Shown here piece by piece: positions 10,594-20,649 of a stretch of DNA of 64,000 nt. The DNA is from Limnephilus marmoratus (lineage: Eukaryota > Arthropoda > Insecta > Trichoptera > Limnephilidae). Position numbers and translations under genes: made by a program. Numbering within the stretch: the first letter of the stretch is position 1; every line of letters begins with the position of its first letter. Where the stretch lies: the NCBI GenBank assembly GCA_917880885.1, contig OU862913.1, forward strand, positions 27,227,286 to 27,291,285. The letters run 5' to 3'. Under the pieces are notes generated by a model that was not told the DNA's origin, made no database searches, and saw only the letters and a list, made by a program, of their open reading frames with translations.

Positions 10594-11633
10594 ATGGGAA
10601 CAATTTCTTTTCTATTTTTATTTTTACATATATTTTTTTTATTTTTTTTTCCTATTTATTTTAACAGACCACTCCCATATGCTTCCATATAATAAGTTAT
10701 CACTATAATGGAATATTCTTGATTACCTCGCACTTTGTGTTCTCTTTTACTGACAGCACCTACAGTAGCCACTTCTGCTTCCTTTCTTACCGTTTCTATT
10801 ATTATATTTTAATTAGTTTTTTTTGTTTTGTGTACTTGATTTTTATTGGTTTTGTAATTGTTTATTGGGTACCCGGTTAACATTGCAGCGGAAAAAATCT
10901 TTCTAAACTCCCAGAGACGAAAGCTGAACCAGCGTTATGTCTCGTCCATATCCCCACTATTGGGGGTGGATTGTGACCCCGTCCCTGCATGCGGATACTG
11001 GAGAGAAGCCGACCCGGAGCGCTGTCTCATGGATCGCCCGCGCCTCCCCTGGGGAGAGGTGTGGGTCGTAAGGGTGTCTCGCGCGAGTAAGGGGACCCTC
11101 CGCCCTGCCTCCGACAACCCGACGCTGTCCTTCCTAGAGTCTTTGGGCGTTCTGCCACCCACTTCCAAATAGCAGTGTCGTCAATGTATCACCGGGAAGT
11201 CGGCTTAGGGGCGCGGAAACTGACCCTCAAGCAAGACTTTCCTGAAAACATGCACCTCTCAACAGGACTGCCGGGTGTATCTGTGACACACCCCCCTTCC
11301 TACCAGCATGCACATGAAAATTGAGTGATGTCTTTTATGTACAATAAACTGGCAGGGTAGGCATCCCGCCACTTGAAAATTTTATTTATCCCCTCTGCTT
11401 TTCCCCAAAGAAAGAGGTAATTAATATATTTATTTAATTATTTAATACTAACCTGTACATATAAAATCACTTGCATACTGCTCGTTAACACCGTATGCGG
11501 GGACATTGGGGGTCTAGCTTTGTTTAAATTAAATGTAGGGACGTTCAAATAAAAAAATTAGCTTCCTTGTGAGAGCCCTGAAGGAGTAACCATAAGTTAC
11601 TTATACCGGGGCGGGTATGCGGTGGAAACCTCC
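10594..11633 (-). mobile_element. Element C (unclassified retroposon-like), near full copy
   Basis: Flanked by a 14-bp target duplication AGTATTCCCTTAGT (10580-10593 and 11634-11647) within the copia remnant. The long duplication and the T-rich left end suggest target-primed insertion on the minus strand. The 5' end (GGAGGTTTCCACCGCATACC) matches 46298-46509. A GC-rich centre near 10930-11170 has an open minus-strand frame of 77 codons without a recognised domain. Confidence 0.75.
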
Positions 11634-11864
11634 AGTATTCCCTTAGTTATCTCAGCCAGTTCAATAACAGTTACGATGAAACTCATTTTAGTTATGCTAA
11701 ACGAATATTAATTAATATTGAATACATTTCAACTCAGGAAATGCCCGCTGACTTGTTAACCAGGGGTCTTTTGTCAATTAAGCATTCATGTCCATGCATA
11801 TGCTGGGAATTAAAGTTAAATAAAATAATTCCTATGTATTATTTTTTGTTGTTTGTTTTTGGTG

Positions 11865-12231
11865 AAGACATTTGTTTGAAGAAGTGGCACTCGATACAGC
11901 TTCGGCTGTTCCCAAGGTATGGTGGCGTTATGTCGATGATGTCTTCGCCATTTGGCCTCATGGAACAGAGAAACTGAACGAATTCCTAGACCATCTTAAT
12001 TCACTTCACAGTAAAATTAAATTCACAATGGAGCTGGAAAATAACCACAAAATCCTGCCTTTTCTATATGTGGAAGTGATGCGAAAAGAAGATGGTAGCC
12101 TAGGACACACAGTGTATAGGAAACCAACTGATACAAATCGGTATCTCTTCAAAACATTCGTAGTGCCGACCCATAAATGTGTCATTCATTGTAAAAGTGA
12201 AGTATCTCCTTTTTACTCAATTTTTAAATAA
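11865..12231 (+). mobile_element. Penelope-like element RT fragment
   Basis: 119-codon frame with VPKVWWRYVDDVFAIWPHG, then LNSLHSKIKFTMELE, LPFLYVEVMRKEDGSLGHT and VYRKPTDTNRYL. R.VDD.F.IW and FTME.E....LPFLDV...R..G.....VYRKPT are diagnostic of Penelope-like RTs. Both ends are truncated and there is no GIY-YIG part. Confidence 0.9.
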
Positions 12232-12617
12232 CGAATTTTTGCGTATTAAAGTGTGGGAGAAAAATAAAAGCATTTATTCGATGTTTTTATGTTTATTATT
12301 TAATACACATCAAAGCAAAAATAGTTTCTAGTAACTTGATATGAATAGCCTTGATACCTACCATAAAGCAGGAAAAGGGGGTTTTTAAAATAAGGTTGTT
12401 TCAGCTAGCGGAATGATAATTTACAGCAAATTTTGTTTATGCATTGACAATGATAATATTTGAATTGGTATTTGGATTTACTCACAGGAGAGTCTGGAAA
12501 TGGTATCTTACGAACACTTGCACTTGGTATTAACTTGTTCCAGTGAACAATTGCGATGCGAGTCTTATTTTTAATAAAAGTAAATTGAATTGTATTTTCT
12601 TTCACGTGAATGGTAAA
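12232..12617. other. Unassigned stretch
   Basis: No supported gene or element; AT-rich, ends in the hAT target ATGGTAAA. Confidence 0.4.
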
Positions 12618-13652
12618 CAGCGCCGGATCTGCCATACGTTCAAAAACGTGCAAAAACCTGGCGCCAACTCCGAAGGGGCGCCGTGAGAAAATAAATATTG
12701 TATTAAAATTTAGTTATAATATTCCCTGAATCGTTTAAAAATTACCCATAGTACGAAATAATTATTACGCTCTAGCAACACTTTCCAAAGAAACAGAATG
12801 CGCACGCATCTGGTTGGTATCAACGGCTTACGAATTTATAGTCAGTTACAGATTTTTTTTACAAATTCCATATATTTAGTTTAAACGTAAGATCTATTTT
12901 TCCATATATCTTTTACCGTGTTTTACGACGAATAGGTGCGATCCAAATTCAATAACCAATCACAGCGCGGTATTTTTGTTTGTAAGCCGTTGATACCATA
13001 CGTCAGTGTTTAGTGTTTGTTCGCTCAACACAGGGGAAATGCAAGGTACAAATTTGAGGTTATATTCTTATTATCACTGCTCACTGTCTCTCGTCGGGAC
13101 TGCCTGTCAGAAGCTAGTAGATGCTATTCTTGTGTTGTACGTTGCCATGAGAACGTATTTGTATTTGCTTTTTCTAATATTCGCGTTGGGTATACAGGTA
13201 CATAAACGTAGTAAATCTCAAGAATGTATAATGAACCTAGTTCAGCGAAACCACCCGCATTGTCTCGTAACCTATATTTTAAATCATGGTACGGGCACAA
13301 ACAATTAGTTGTATTATTTTAAAGCATAACTTGCCAAGAGTTTTTCCTAAAATAATTAAAATAGCACCATAATTTATGTTTACCCAATAGATTCAGAGAG
13401 TATAGGGCTCCTGGCGATCCTCTCTAATGAACGAGTGTGAGAGCTACTACCGCCAGGTCACTTGGAAAAGTTACACCCTTTATATGTCTTGATTTTATTT
13501 GATAAATTAGTGTAAAAAAATAATAATTAAATAAAAAAAAATTAAAAATTGGGGTGAACGAATTTTTAATCAAAATAAAAATGTAGGGGGGGGGGGGGGG
13601 GCGCCATCGGTACCTACTGCACAGGGCGCCAGATTTCGTAGATCCGGCCCTG
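12618..13652. mobile_element. Non-autonomous hAT element, 1.0 kb
   Basis: Ends CAGCGCCGGATCTGCCATAC and, on the minus strand, CAGGGCCGGATCTACGAAAT, each followed by GGCGCC-rich DNA. Perfect 8-bp duplication ATGGTAAA (12610-12617 and 13653-13660). A 17-G run lies at about 13586-13602. No transposase frame. Confidence 0.9.
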
Positions 13653-13660
13653 ATGGTAAA

Positions 13661-14450
13661 TGATCGGCGTTTGCGATAAATATACATCCGGCTTGTACAC
13701 TGCGTATCTCGGAACACACCGCTCGGTCGGCGGGAGGGGAAGGGAGCGATAGGATGGCAATATTTATCACGGAACAATATTCTGGTTCCAAAATACACGC
13801 ACAATGGATCGCTGCACGCAGCCAAATTCTAAATTGGCGCTAACAAAGGATTTAGACCTCTTTTACAATGAACGATACAAATATCTAACCAATAGTAGAC
13901 TCCAATAATTCATAATCCAAGTATCTATGTAGTACAAGCTAACGAAGTAATCAAAAGTTAAAATGTGACAAGTACCTAACGATTTGTGATTTGTGTCTAT
14001 TATAAAAGTATCCGGAACCGAGAGTAGTACGTAAAGTAAAATATAATCAAAGTATCGAAAGTATTTAGTAATAGGTACCCACTACCCGTTAGTGATGTTA
14101 CATCAAAGAAACATTATGACAAATTATTCATTAGCCATAATAGTAGGTACCAATACTTTATATAAAAGTACTCATATTTAATTCCACTCTTAGCTCAACT
14201 GATCTTTGAACCCTAAATACTACGCATATCGAGGGACAAGGTGACATTGTCGACAGTGATGTAACATCTCAATGTCGGGTCGCCCGGCAGACTTGATAAA
14301 TATGATGCAAGACAAGGCCATGGCAGGGGTCAAAGGGACGTGTGCAGTTGATACGACGCCATCGCTTGAAGGTTAACAAGTTACGAGTAAGGTTTGCATT
14401 CCACACCTTCTTGAAATCGCGTGGTATTGCGGGAGAGAATTCATAATCTA
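13661..14450. other. Unassigned stretch
   Basis: Nothing recognisable; scattered short frames only. Confidence 0.4.
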
Positions 14451-14870
14451 GGTACCACCGCCCCGAGAATCGTTTATTGGATAACCGACACGTCTGCCAT
14501 AGTTCACCCCGAGTGGTTTGCTGTGTTTGGTGGCTTAGCAGGAGTGCTCGGGTTCACGGGGTGAGGTTTGACCTTGTCTTGGGGGTGGATGAATCTGCCC
14601 ACCAGCTGCGTGGCAGACCGGATCGGGAGAAACTGATTGAGACAGCAGGAATATCTCGAATTATCGGCTTGCACCGCAGTGAGAGGGATGGATTCATAGG
14701 CCCGTCACTCGTGGATACACTGACCTGACCCACTCCTCAAACCTTTTCCCTTTCCAGAACTTCATCTCCTTCTTTTTCTCAAAAGACCCTTCGCACAGCA
14801 TCCCCAAGATGCCAGGCCTTGAGGGTAATTATTTTCCTCAGAGGCTCCTGTGTGTAGCCAAAGTAAAAAA
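14451..14870 (+). mobile_element. SINE-A copy
   Basis: Head GGTACCACCGCCCCGAGAAT through TTATTGGATAACCGACACGT, GTTCACGGGGTGAGGTTTG and GATCGGGAGAAACTGATTGA to CACAGCATCCCCAAGATG and a TTTTCCTCAGAGGC stem half. Near full length. Confidence 0.9.
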
Positions 14871-14931
14871 CAAAGTGATTCCGATTCTCACCTTTTAAGA
14901 TTGTTTTACAAGTTTCCGGACGTTGTGTACA

Positions 14932-15205
14932 TATAGTACCTGTATTTGCGGCCTATTCCAGAATCAGTAGTGGATACTTTCAGTATCGCCCTGGTGAAAG
15001 ACCACCTTTCAGAAACGAAACGTTGCTTGAACTAGGTTACGCTTCGGTTACGTTTAGATTAGAATAGCCAGGTACCTACATCCCAATCCTCCTCTTCCCC
15101 ATCTTGATCTCTTCCCAGCCTTACAATATACCCCGCTTTAGGAAGCCATAGTCTCACCCTCTGTTAAGCGCAATTGGCGCTCTTTTGTCGTATTCACATA
15201 AATAA
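14932..15205 (+). mobile_element. SINE-B copy lacking the tRNA head
   Basis: Starts in TATTTGCGGCCTATTCCAGA and runs through CAGTATCGCCCTGGTGAAAG, GAAACGTTGCTTGAACT and TAGCCAGGTACC to the CATAGTCTCACCCTC tail. Matches 30304-30712 without its 5' part. Confidence 0.8.
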
Positions 15206-15545
15206 AATGGATAATGACTATGCTGTTTGTTTATCTGACATTGTAGCGCATTATGCAGTCAGTTCTGTGAAGTAAACACGCCTGTTAATTATGTGCATAT
15301 ATTAATTGGCGTCCTTTTGACCGTTCTGACGTCAATATTATATTACATTTTCCTCGTCTTATTTGTATCGGAAAATTTCCAACAATCTGATGTTTATATA
15401 ATGTAACCTTCGAGCGTCCTATATAAAATACAAGGTTGCACGTGCCCTAAAATTCCATTGAAATACTAAAGCTAAATATTTCAGCTATTAAAATGTTATG
15501 TACACGTTTTTGAAGATTCTTTAAAGACATTTCGCCCCTTTTCGG
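15206..15545. other. Unassigned AT-rich stretch
   Basis: No supported feature. Confidence 0.4.
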
Positions 15546-15549
15546 ATAT

Positions 15550-15912
15550 TCAATTTTGGACACCGAATGCAAAGTGAGTAATTGTACTAAATCTTTCGAT
15601 GTCTTTATTTAGTGCGTTAAACATTTTAGGTGCGATGTATGAGTATTGTCTCTGTGAAAAGGTGGTTTTTATTTTAGTGACGCGTATAAATTGTGTGGAA
15701 TTTATCAGACCATTTTTTCGTATATGAATGAGAGCTATTTTAATTACAGTTGGCGAATGTCTATGTCTAGTACTTTTAAAGTTAACAATGTTGATAGATA
15801 ATGAAATTATTGGTTTACAATCCTCGTTCAATGAAAAATAACTCGATTCACCACGTGACGACTCAACGTAAAGCAATTTCTCCTGGTGTCTGTTTTCGTA
15901 ACTAAGCCTCAA
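15550..15912 (-). mobile_element. LINE C-terminal fragment
   Basis: A 120-codon minus-strand frame ends FSQRQYSYIAPKMFNALNKD followed by IERFSTITHF. This resembles the terminal F...Y.AP...N.LP.DI......F block of APE-type LINEs; the rest of the frame (INIVNFKSTRHRHSPTV) fits the preceding variable region. No RT core. Confidence 0.55.
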
Positions 15913-16769
15913 AAAATATCCGACCTATAAAGTAGTATCCAATAATAAACTGACAGGAATAATACGTAAAAAATGTTTTAGATATAGAAGACATAATATG
16001 GAGTTTTATAGACGAATAAAAGTTTGTCTCGTCGGGGAGCCAAGGGTTAAATATTTTAAAGTGTTATGAAAATTCGTTTATTCGAAGTTTTTTATTTATT
16101 ATTTTTCCATATATATTTCGCAGTACTTTGCTGGACATGAACGTTGTAACTGTTTCGAAAGATTTTGTTTTTCCAATATTTGTATTTGGAAAACGTTTTG
16201 ATGGTACGACATTTCCCTTTTCGATTTTGTATTTTGAAGATTGGAAACTTAATAATATAATTTTATTAGGAATTAATTTCTTCTGGGAAAAACCGAAAAT
16301 TCTTAGAGAAATTTTTCTTTATTATGTGAAGTTTGGAAATTTTCCATTTTGGGTAATTTTTATTTTTCTGAACAAAAAATCCGGGAAAATTGATACTTAA
16401 CGGAAAAAAAAATTGATTGGAAAATTATTGAGAAAATGAGCCAGGATATAGTTTTTTAAAACATCTGTCATTTTGCTTTGTTTTGTGAACTTTTGGAATT
16501 TTTTTATGTTGGAAAATTTATGATCCCGGAAAAAAAATTCTTCAGGGAAAATTAGGAAATTAAAACAAAAACTCGAAAATCAGTCGGAAAAATGTATCAA
16601 ACTTTTGGAATGTTCTCATTGTCGATGCTTGTGTAAATCGAAACCAGTCGGTCGTAATAAACTAAATAAATATTGTGATTTTAAACAATGCAAGTTTTTT
16701 ATTTAATTTACCAATATTTTTTTAAAATACCTACTTATCGAAAAATTTGAAAAAATTTACCTGTTTTCC
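15913..16769. other. Unassigned A/T- and GGAAAA-rich stretch
   Basis: Compositionally simple, with repeated TTGGAAA/GGGAAAA words. The 90-codon plus frame at 16128-16400 looks like chance in such DNA. Confidence 0.45.
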
Positions 16770-17076
16770 GGAGACCCTTATAAAAAGCGGTGGACAGAAA
16801 AACTGACGACAGCTTCTTTTTAAATTGAAAAACAATTAATTTTCTGTTAGTAGGTTAGTATAGCTCGTGCTCGAATGAAAGATTAAAAAAATATTGAAAC
16901 TTTAAATTTTACCAATTTTACAAAACGTGCTGAAAGTTGTACCGAAAAATTCATGTTTTTATTCTTCTTTCAAGCACTATCTAAAGTAATTTACTAACAG
17001 ATAATTGTTTTTTAATTTCAGATAAAGCTACCATGAGTTATCTTGTCCACCGTAAGGTCTTTTTTAAGGAGTCTCC
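16770..17076. mobile_element. Long-arm inverted-repeat MITE
   Basis: Arms of about 120 bp: left GGAGACCCTTATAAAAAGCG, GTGGACAG, ACAATTAATTTTCTGTTAGT; right on the minus strand GGAGACTCCTTAAAAAAGAC, GGTGGACA, ACAATTATCTGTTAGTAAAT. No clear target duplication, so the superfamily is open. Confidence 0.8.
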
Positions 17077-17640
17077 AAAAATGGTGCTTTTTTTCAATTT
17101 CGTGTTTTTCAACTTAAAATGTTATTTAAATGTTGCACTTTTTAAAATTTCAAATAATATAATTTATTTATTATGCATATATTTTTTTTAAATGCATTTT
17201 CTTAACCTTCGTGACCCATATAACTTAGGTTGCTTACACGACAATGTAACATTACCAGACATACGTACGTATGACGTCTGAGGCGTACTGAGTAATTAAA
17301 GCACTTTAATTCTGATAGCAGTTTTTACAACATATTTCATCCAAACTATGAGAGTCTTCTGTATTTAAATAAAACATTCTTATTTATCCAAAATATATTG
17401 CAGTACCTTCTGACAGTAGCAATATAATAAATCGAATAAAGGCCCAATTGGATAATACATAAGTCAGTACTCACCATCTTGAAATTGATCTCCCGCGCAA
17501 TAGAGCAACGCACAAACTAAAAATAATAGCTTATAATGCAACATTTCAGCAAAGTTGTTTTTTTGCCACTCGTCTACAAGTTGACTTTACTGAATAACCA
17601 ATTCAAGGATCCGCCAGCGCTTAAATACTTGAAACAGAGC
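17077..17640. other. Unassigned stretch
   Basis: No supported feature on either strand. Confidence 0.4.
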
Positions 17641-17856
17641 AATGAGTGGTGCGCAACCTATGGGTGCTGTGGCTCTGGTTCATACGTTATTTGGAGATGC
17701 TGTGTAGGAGATCTTTTTGAGGAACGAAATGAGTTGATCAAGGCCTTGAAGATATCTACATTGTAGGAGGGGGAAAACACAGATGCAGGTAAATCATCCC
17801 AAAGTTGGGTTGGTAAATACAAGGACGAGTTGACGAAGCGACCCGTTCTCATTTAA
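17641..17856 (-). mobile_element. LINE-A 3' fragment
   Basis: Minus frame MRTGRFVNSSLYLPTQLWDD, LPASVFSPSYNVDIFKA is clearly homologous to the C-terminus of the 59999-62647 ORF (MRTGRFFNSF...LWNDLPASVFPPSYN). It is followed by the CTACACAGCATCTCC tail. Confidence 0.88.
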
Positions 17857-17883
17857 TAATATGTTAATGAAATAGCTGGTTAT

Positions 17884-18140
17884 TTAAGCTATTCTTGCAT
17901 TTTCGGTAAAGATAATCTCTTTTTTTTTAATCATGTTCTTAATTTCTTCAGTAACCCATGGATTGCTGTGCCTAGGATTATTTTCAAATGATTTTTCTTT
18001 TTTCGAGGGTGCATAGATATTATCAAAAATATTTTTAAAATTATAGTACATTTCTGAGGGACATTTAGTTTGTAATAATTTTCCCCAATTTACTAGTTTT
18101 AATTTAGAATATATCAATTTATCAATTATTTTCCTTTTTT
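17884..18140 (-). mobile_element. LINE fragment: linker between EN and RT
   Basis: Minus frame with NWGKLLQTKCPSEMYYNFKN, IFDNIYAPSKKEKSF and HSNPWVTEEIKNMIKKKEII. W..LL........Y..F...F...Y.P.....PW.T..I...I.KK is the standard region before the RT in jockey-like ORF2. Confidence 0.75.
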
Positions 18141-18429
18141 TATTTAAATCCTTGTAAGTAACATGATGTTATTGAGAACAGTGATTACAATGAGGTTTAT
18201 AATTTTATATTTAGGAATGTTTGATGAAAAGTGTGAGGTAAAGTGATTTTTTTCAAAAAAATCTACATTTGTGGGGGCAAATCTCAAAAACGGCTGAGAT
18301 TTCGAAAATTTCGTATACAATAAAAGTTGTATATAATTTTATGAGCTTTTATTTATTATTAAAAAAATTTCCCCTGCATCGCACCATTTTTGAGATAAAG
18401 TGACTTTTTTTTAATGAAATCTAATTTAG

Positions 18430-18660
18430 CTCCTCTCTCGTCTGGTTAATCCTTGCATACTTGCCTTCCCCAGTAAACATCTCTGTTCTATTAATAATTT
18501 GTAGCTAGTCCAAGTTTCCTTTATTGGCCAAATATAACATCCAGGAGCAGTAATCTAAATGTGGAGCAACTATAGTTTCAATAATGTGTTCCGTAGTCTT
18601 TCAAATTAGTATTTTTCTTAGTCTTGTAAGAATTTATTTTTATTTTTGAAGAAATTATAA
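18430..18660 (-). mobile_element. LINE fragment: RT thumb
   Basis: Minus frame with EHIIETIVAPHLDYCSWMLY and LANKGNLD, corresponding to the Y...I.PH..YCS..L.L....L..LQ..N block. Its position relative to 17884-18140 is the wrong way round for one element, so they are separate insertions or rearranged. Confidence 0.65.
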
Positions 18661-18719
18661 TATAATAAGCAGAGACCCCAACAAACCGACTGCAATCTAA
18701 GAATGTTCTCTTTCTTACG

Positions 18720-18950
18720 ACTACTTTAAAAGATGGTTAAATAAAAATCTATAATTCCATTGTTTGGAGGACGTTGTTTGGCAGATAACTCATTTTTTTG
18801 CTACCTATTTATTTATATTGTCTGTTTTTTGTAATTTGTAAATTCTTCTGCATTTTGATTATTGCTTTATTTGTAATTTTCCAAAAAAAAATTAAGTACT
18901 AAAGATGCGGCAAAAATATGTAAAAGCCCCCTGGGCGTAAAAATGACCAT
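18720..18950 (+). mobile_element. LINE 3' end (family of 33345-35145)
   Basis: Ends TATGTAAAAGCCCCCTGGGC, the 3' terminus seen at 35090-35115 (TATGTAAAAGCCCCTACGGG). Only the 3' UTR is present. Confidence 0.55.
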
Positions 18951-18983
18951 AACCATTCAACAAGAACATTTTCTTGCTAACAG

Positions 18984-19682
18984 CTTCCAATCGCTAAAAC
19001 GATTCTCCTTCTCCATAGCTTCTCCGGATGCGACACCACCTCGGCGATATATGTAAAGAGTGAAGTGGGAATCGCTAAGTCTCTCACCCAAGACATTTCA
19101 CCAATATTCTCTGATCCCTCCGCATCACCTGAGAATATTGAACAGGCTGGCGAGAAACTTTTTTTGGCTGTATACAAAGCGCCTGCTCATTAAGACAACC
19201 TAAACAAACATCGGTACTCGGCATTTTTGAAAGTGTCAATGAAGCCCAAATCAGACATGGCCACTCTTCCTCCCACCAGAGGAGCTTCAAAGCAACACTC
19301 GCTCAGAATATATCTACAGGTAATTAAATCCAGTTGCATATAGTTTTAAATACTGCTTTCTTATTACAAATATTAATTTGTGATGAATGCTTACCTTGGT
19401 CTCATTACTTTTTTACAGATACAACAGTGGCTAGGCAACCCTCTACTACCCATCCAATGGGGTTGGGTCAAGGGAGAAGATGGGATCCTTAACCCAGTTA
19501 ACACGAACGACCCTGTGGCACCCATCTCCATTTTGAACACGATCTTTTGCCGATGCACGACTGGGTGTGGGATGCGCTGCGGTTGCCGCAAAGCAGGGAT
19601 TGCCTGCTCCAATGCCTGCGGCTGCCTCGGCTCATGTATGAACGAAGCCCCCGTCGAAGACAGCATTGATGACGATGTTTAG
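18984..19682 (+). pseudogene. CXC-domain (GCDTTSA...CxC family) gene remnant, two exons
   Basis: Exon 1 at 18984-19319 (acceptor TTTTCTTGCTAACAG, donor GTAATT) reads AKTILLLHSFSGCDTTSAIY, EQAGEKLFLAVYKAPAH, one in-frame TAA at 19192-19194, then SDMATLPPTRGASKQHSLRI. Exon 2 at 19419-19682 (acceptor TTTTTTACAG) reads QWLGNPLLPIQWGW, CRCTTGCGMRCGCRKAGIAC and SNACGCLGSCMN, then TAG. This is the C-terminal half of a widespread, multi-copy insect protein family of unknown function with a tesmin/TSO1-like CXC cysteine cluster, usually spread with transposons (family knowledge). Intron and splice sites remain, so it is not a processed copy; one stop marks decay. Confidence 0.8.
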
Positions 19683-19768
19683 ATTATGTTTAGATTTATG
19701 ATTTATTAGATTATGTTTAGATTATGTTTAGATTTCGACGAAATTTAATGTTCAAGGTACATCCCTAA

Positions 19769-20048
19769 GGGGTCGTCCATTAATCACGTGATGTTTTTTT
19801 AGCAACTTTTTAACCCCCCCCCCCCCCCCCCCGTGGTGATATGTGGTGAGGTTTTAGACTAACCCCCCCCCCCCCCAAAATCACGTGTAATTTTTTTAGT
19901 ACAAAGAATTTTGAAATTTTCAGAATATTATCACGAAAAATAAATACACGTGATATCTCATTACACCCCCCCCCCCCCCCCGGTGATATTTGGTGGTTTT
20001 TTCCGAACCCCCCCCCTTTCGAGAGTCACGTGATTAATGGACGACCCC
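19769..20048. mobile_element. PIF/Harbinger-like MITE with C-runs, TAA target
   Basis: Inverted ends GGGGTCGTCCATTAATCACG on both strands, TAA duplication (19766-19768 and 20049-20051). Internal CACGTGA copies and three C runs of 13-18 bases. Confidence 0.93.
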
Positions 20049-20051
20049 TAA

Positions 20052-20640
20052 GCATTAATTATTTGGTTTTTTAACAATAAGCATTTGATTTTTACCAACA
20101 AACATTTCATTTTTAAAAATTAAAACAGTTTTTTTTTAATTTTACATTTTCCCCCCTCCCTATCTGCTTAAGCATTGATCCTAACAAAAAAGTTTATAGA
20201 ACCTTTTTTGTAGAAAATTTTATGGAGATAATTTAGTACCTGAACACTTTTTCGCTAGAGGCAGTAGTTTTTGAGTTATTAACGAAAAACTGAAAAAAGG
20301 GACCTTTAAACCCCCCCCCTCCCCCTTAGCTCCACCCCCACCTCCCAGTACTTTTAGTATTTTGTTAAGGACACCTTCCCCTACAACTGTGCCAAAATTG
20401 GCTTCTACATGAATTATTTCCCCTATTTGGTATTTTTTGGTCTTCGTTGCCTGGGCTATAGGGTGAATTTGCCTATTTCAGATACGTTGGTTAAAGAAGG
20501 AGGTAGCGCAACACGGCATAACACCCCAAAAACAAATAACGAAAATTGCCTATTTGTTAATGTTTATAATTATTATTAAAATATTACATTAACCCCATAT
20601 ATTTAAATATTACATTTGTTAAAACAAAAAAAAAATTGAC
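20052..20640. other. Unassigned, C-run-containing stretch
   Basis: No gene. Words such as TCGCTAGAGGCAGTAGTTTT and TGAGTTATTAACGAAAAACT look like a transposon-derived untranslated region; source family not identified. Confidence 0.35.
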
Positions 20641-20649
20641 AAGATTGAC

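Larger units (their letters stand above)
9817..11830 (+). mobile_element. Ty1/copia-type retrotransposon remnant (RT-RNase H), broken twice
   Basis: Reads MDITHLDVTTAFLNGHLKEN (the classic copia RT block), TLLYRLKQSG, VDDLLIFSNSF (YVDD box), SSNFKLKDLGSV and KLIGSLMYLAVLTRT. After an inserted element it continues LSQFNNSYDETHFSYAKRIL and NIEYISTQEMPADLLTRGL (RNase H end). Many stops and frameshifts; no LTR pair found. Insertions: a 162-bp MITE at 10191-10352 and element C at 10594-11633. Confidence 0.9.

Noticed and set aside
13006..13308. 100-codon plus-strand gene
   Set aside because: Lies wholly inside a non-autonomous hAT element and shows no domain.
16128..16400. 90-codon plus-strand gene
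   Set aside because: Phe/Ile/Lys-rich in compositionally simple DNA; no motif, splice context or second copy with a conserved frame.
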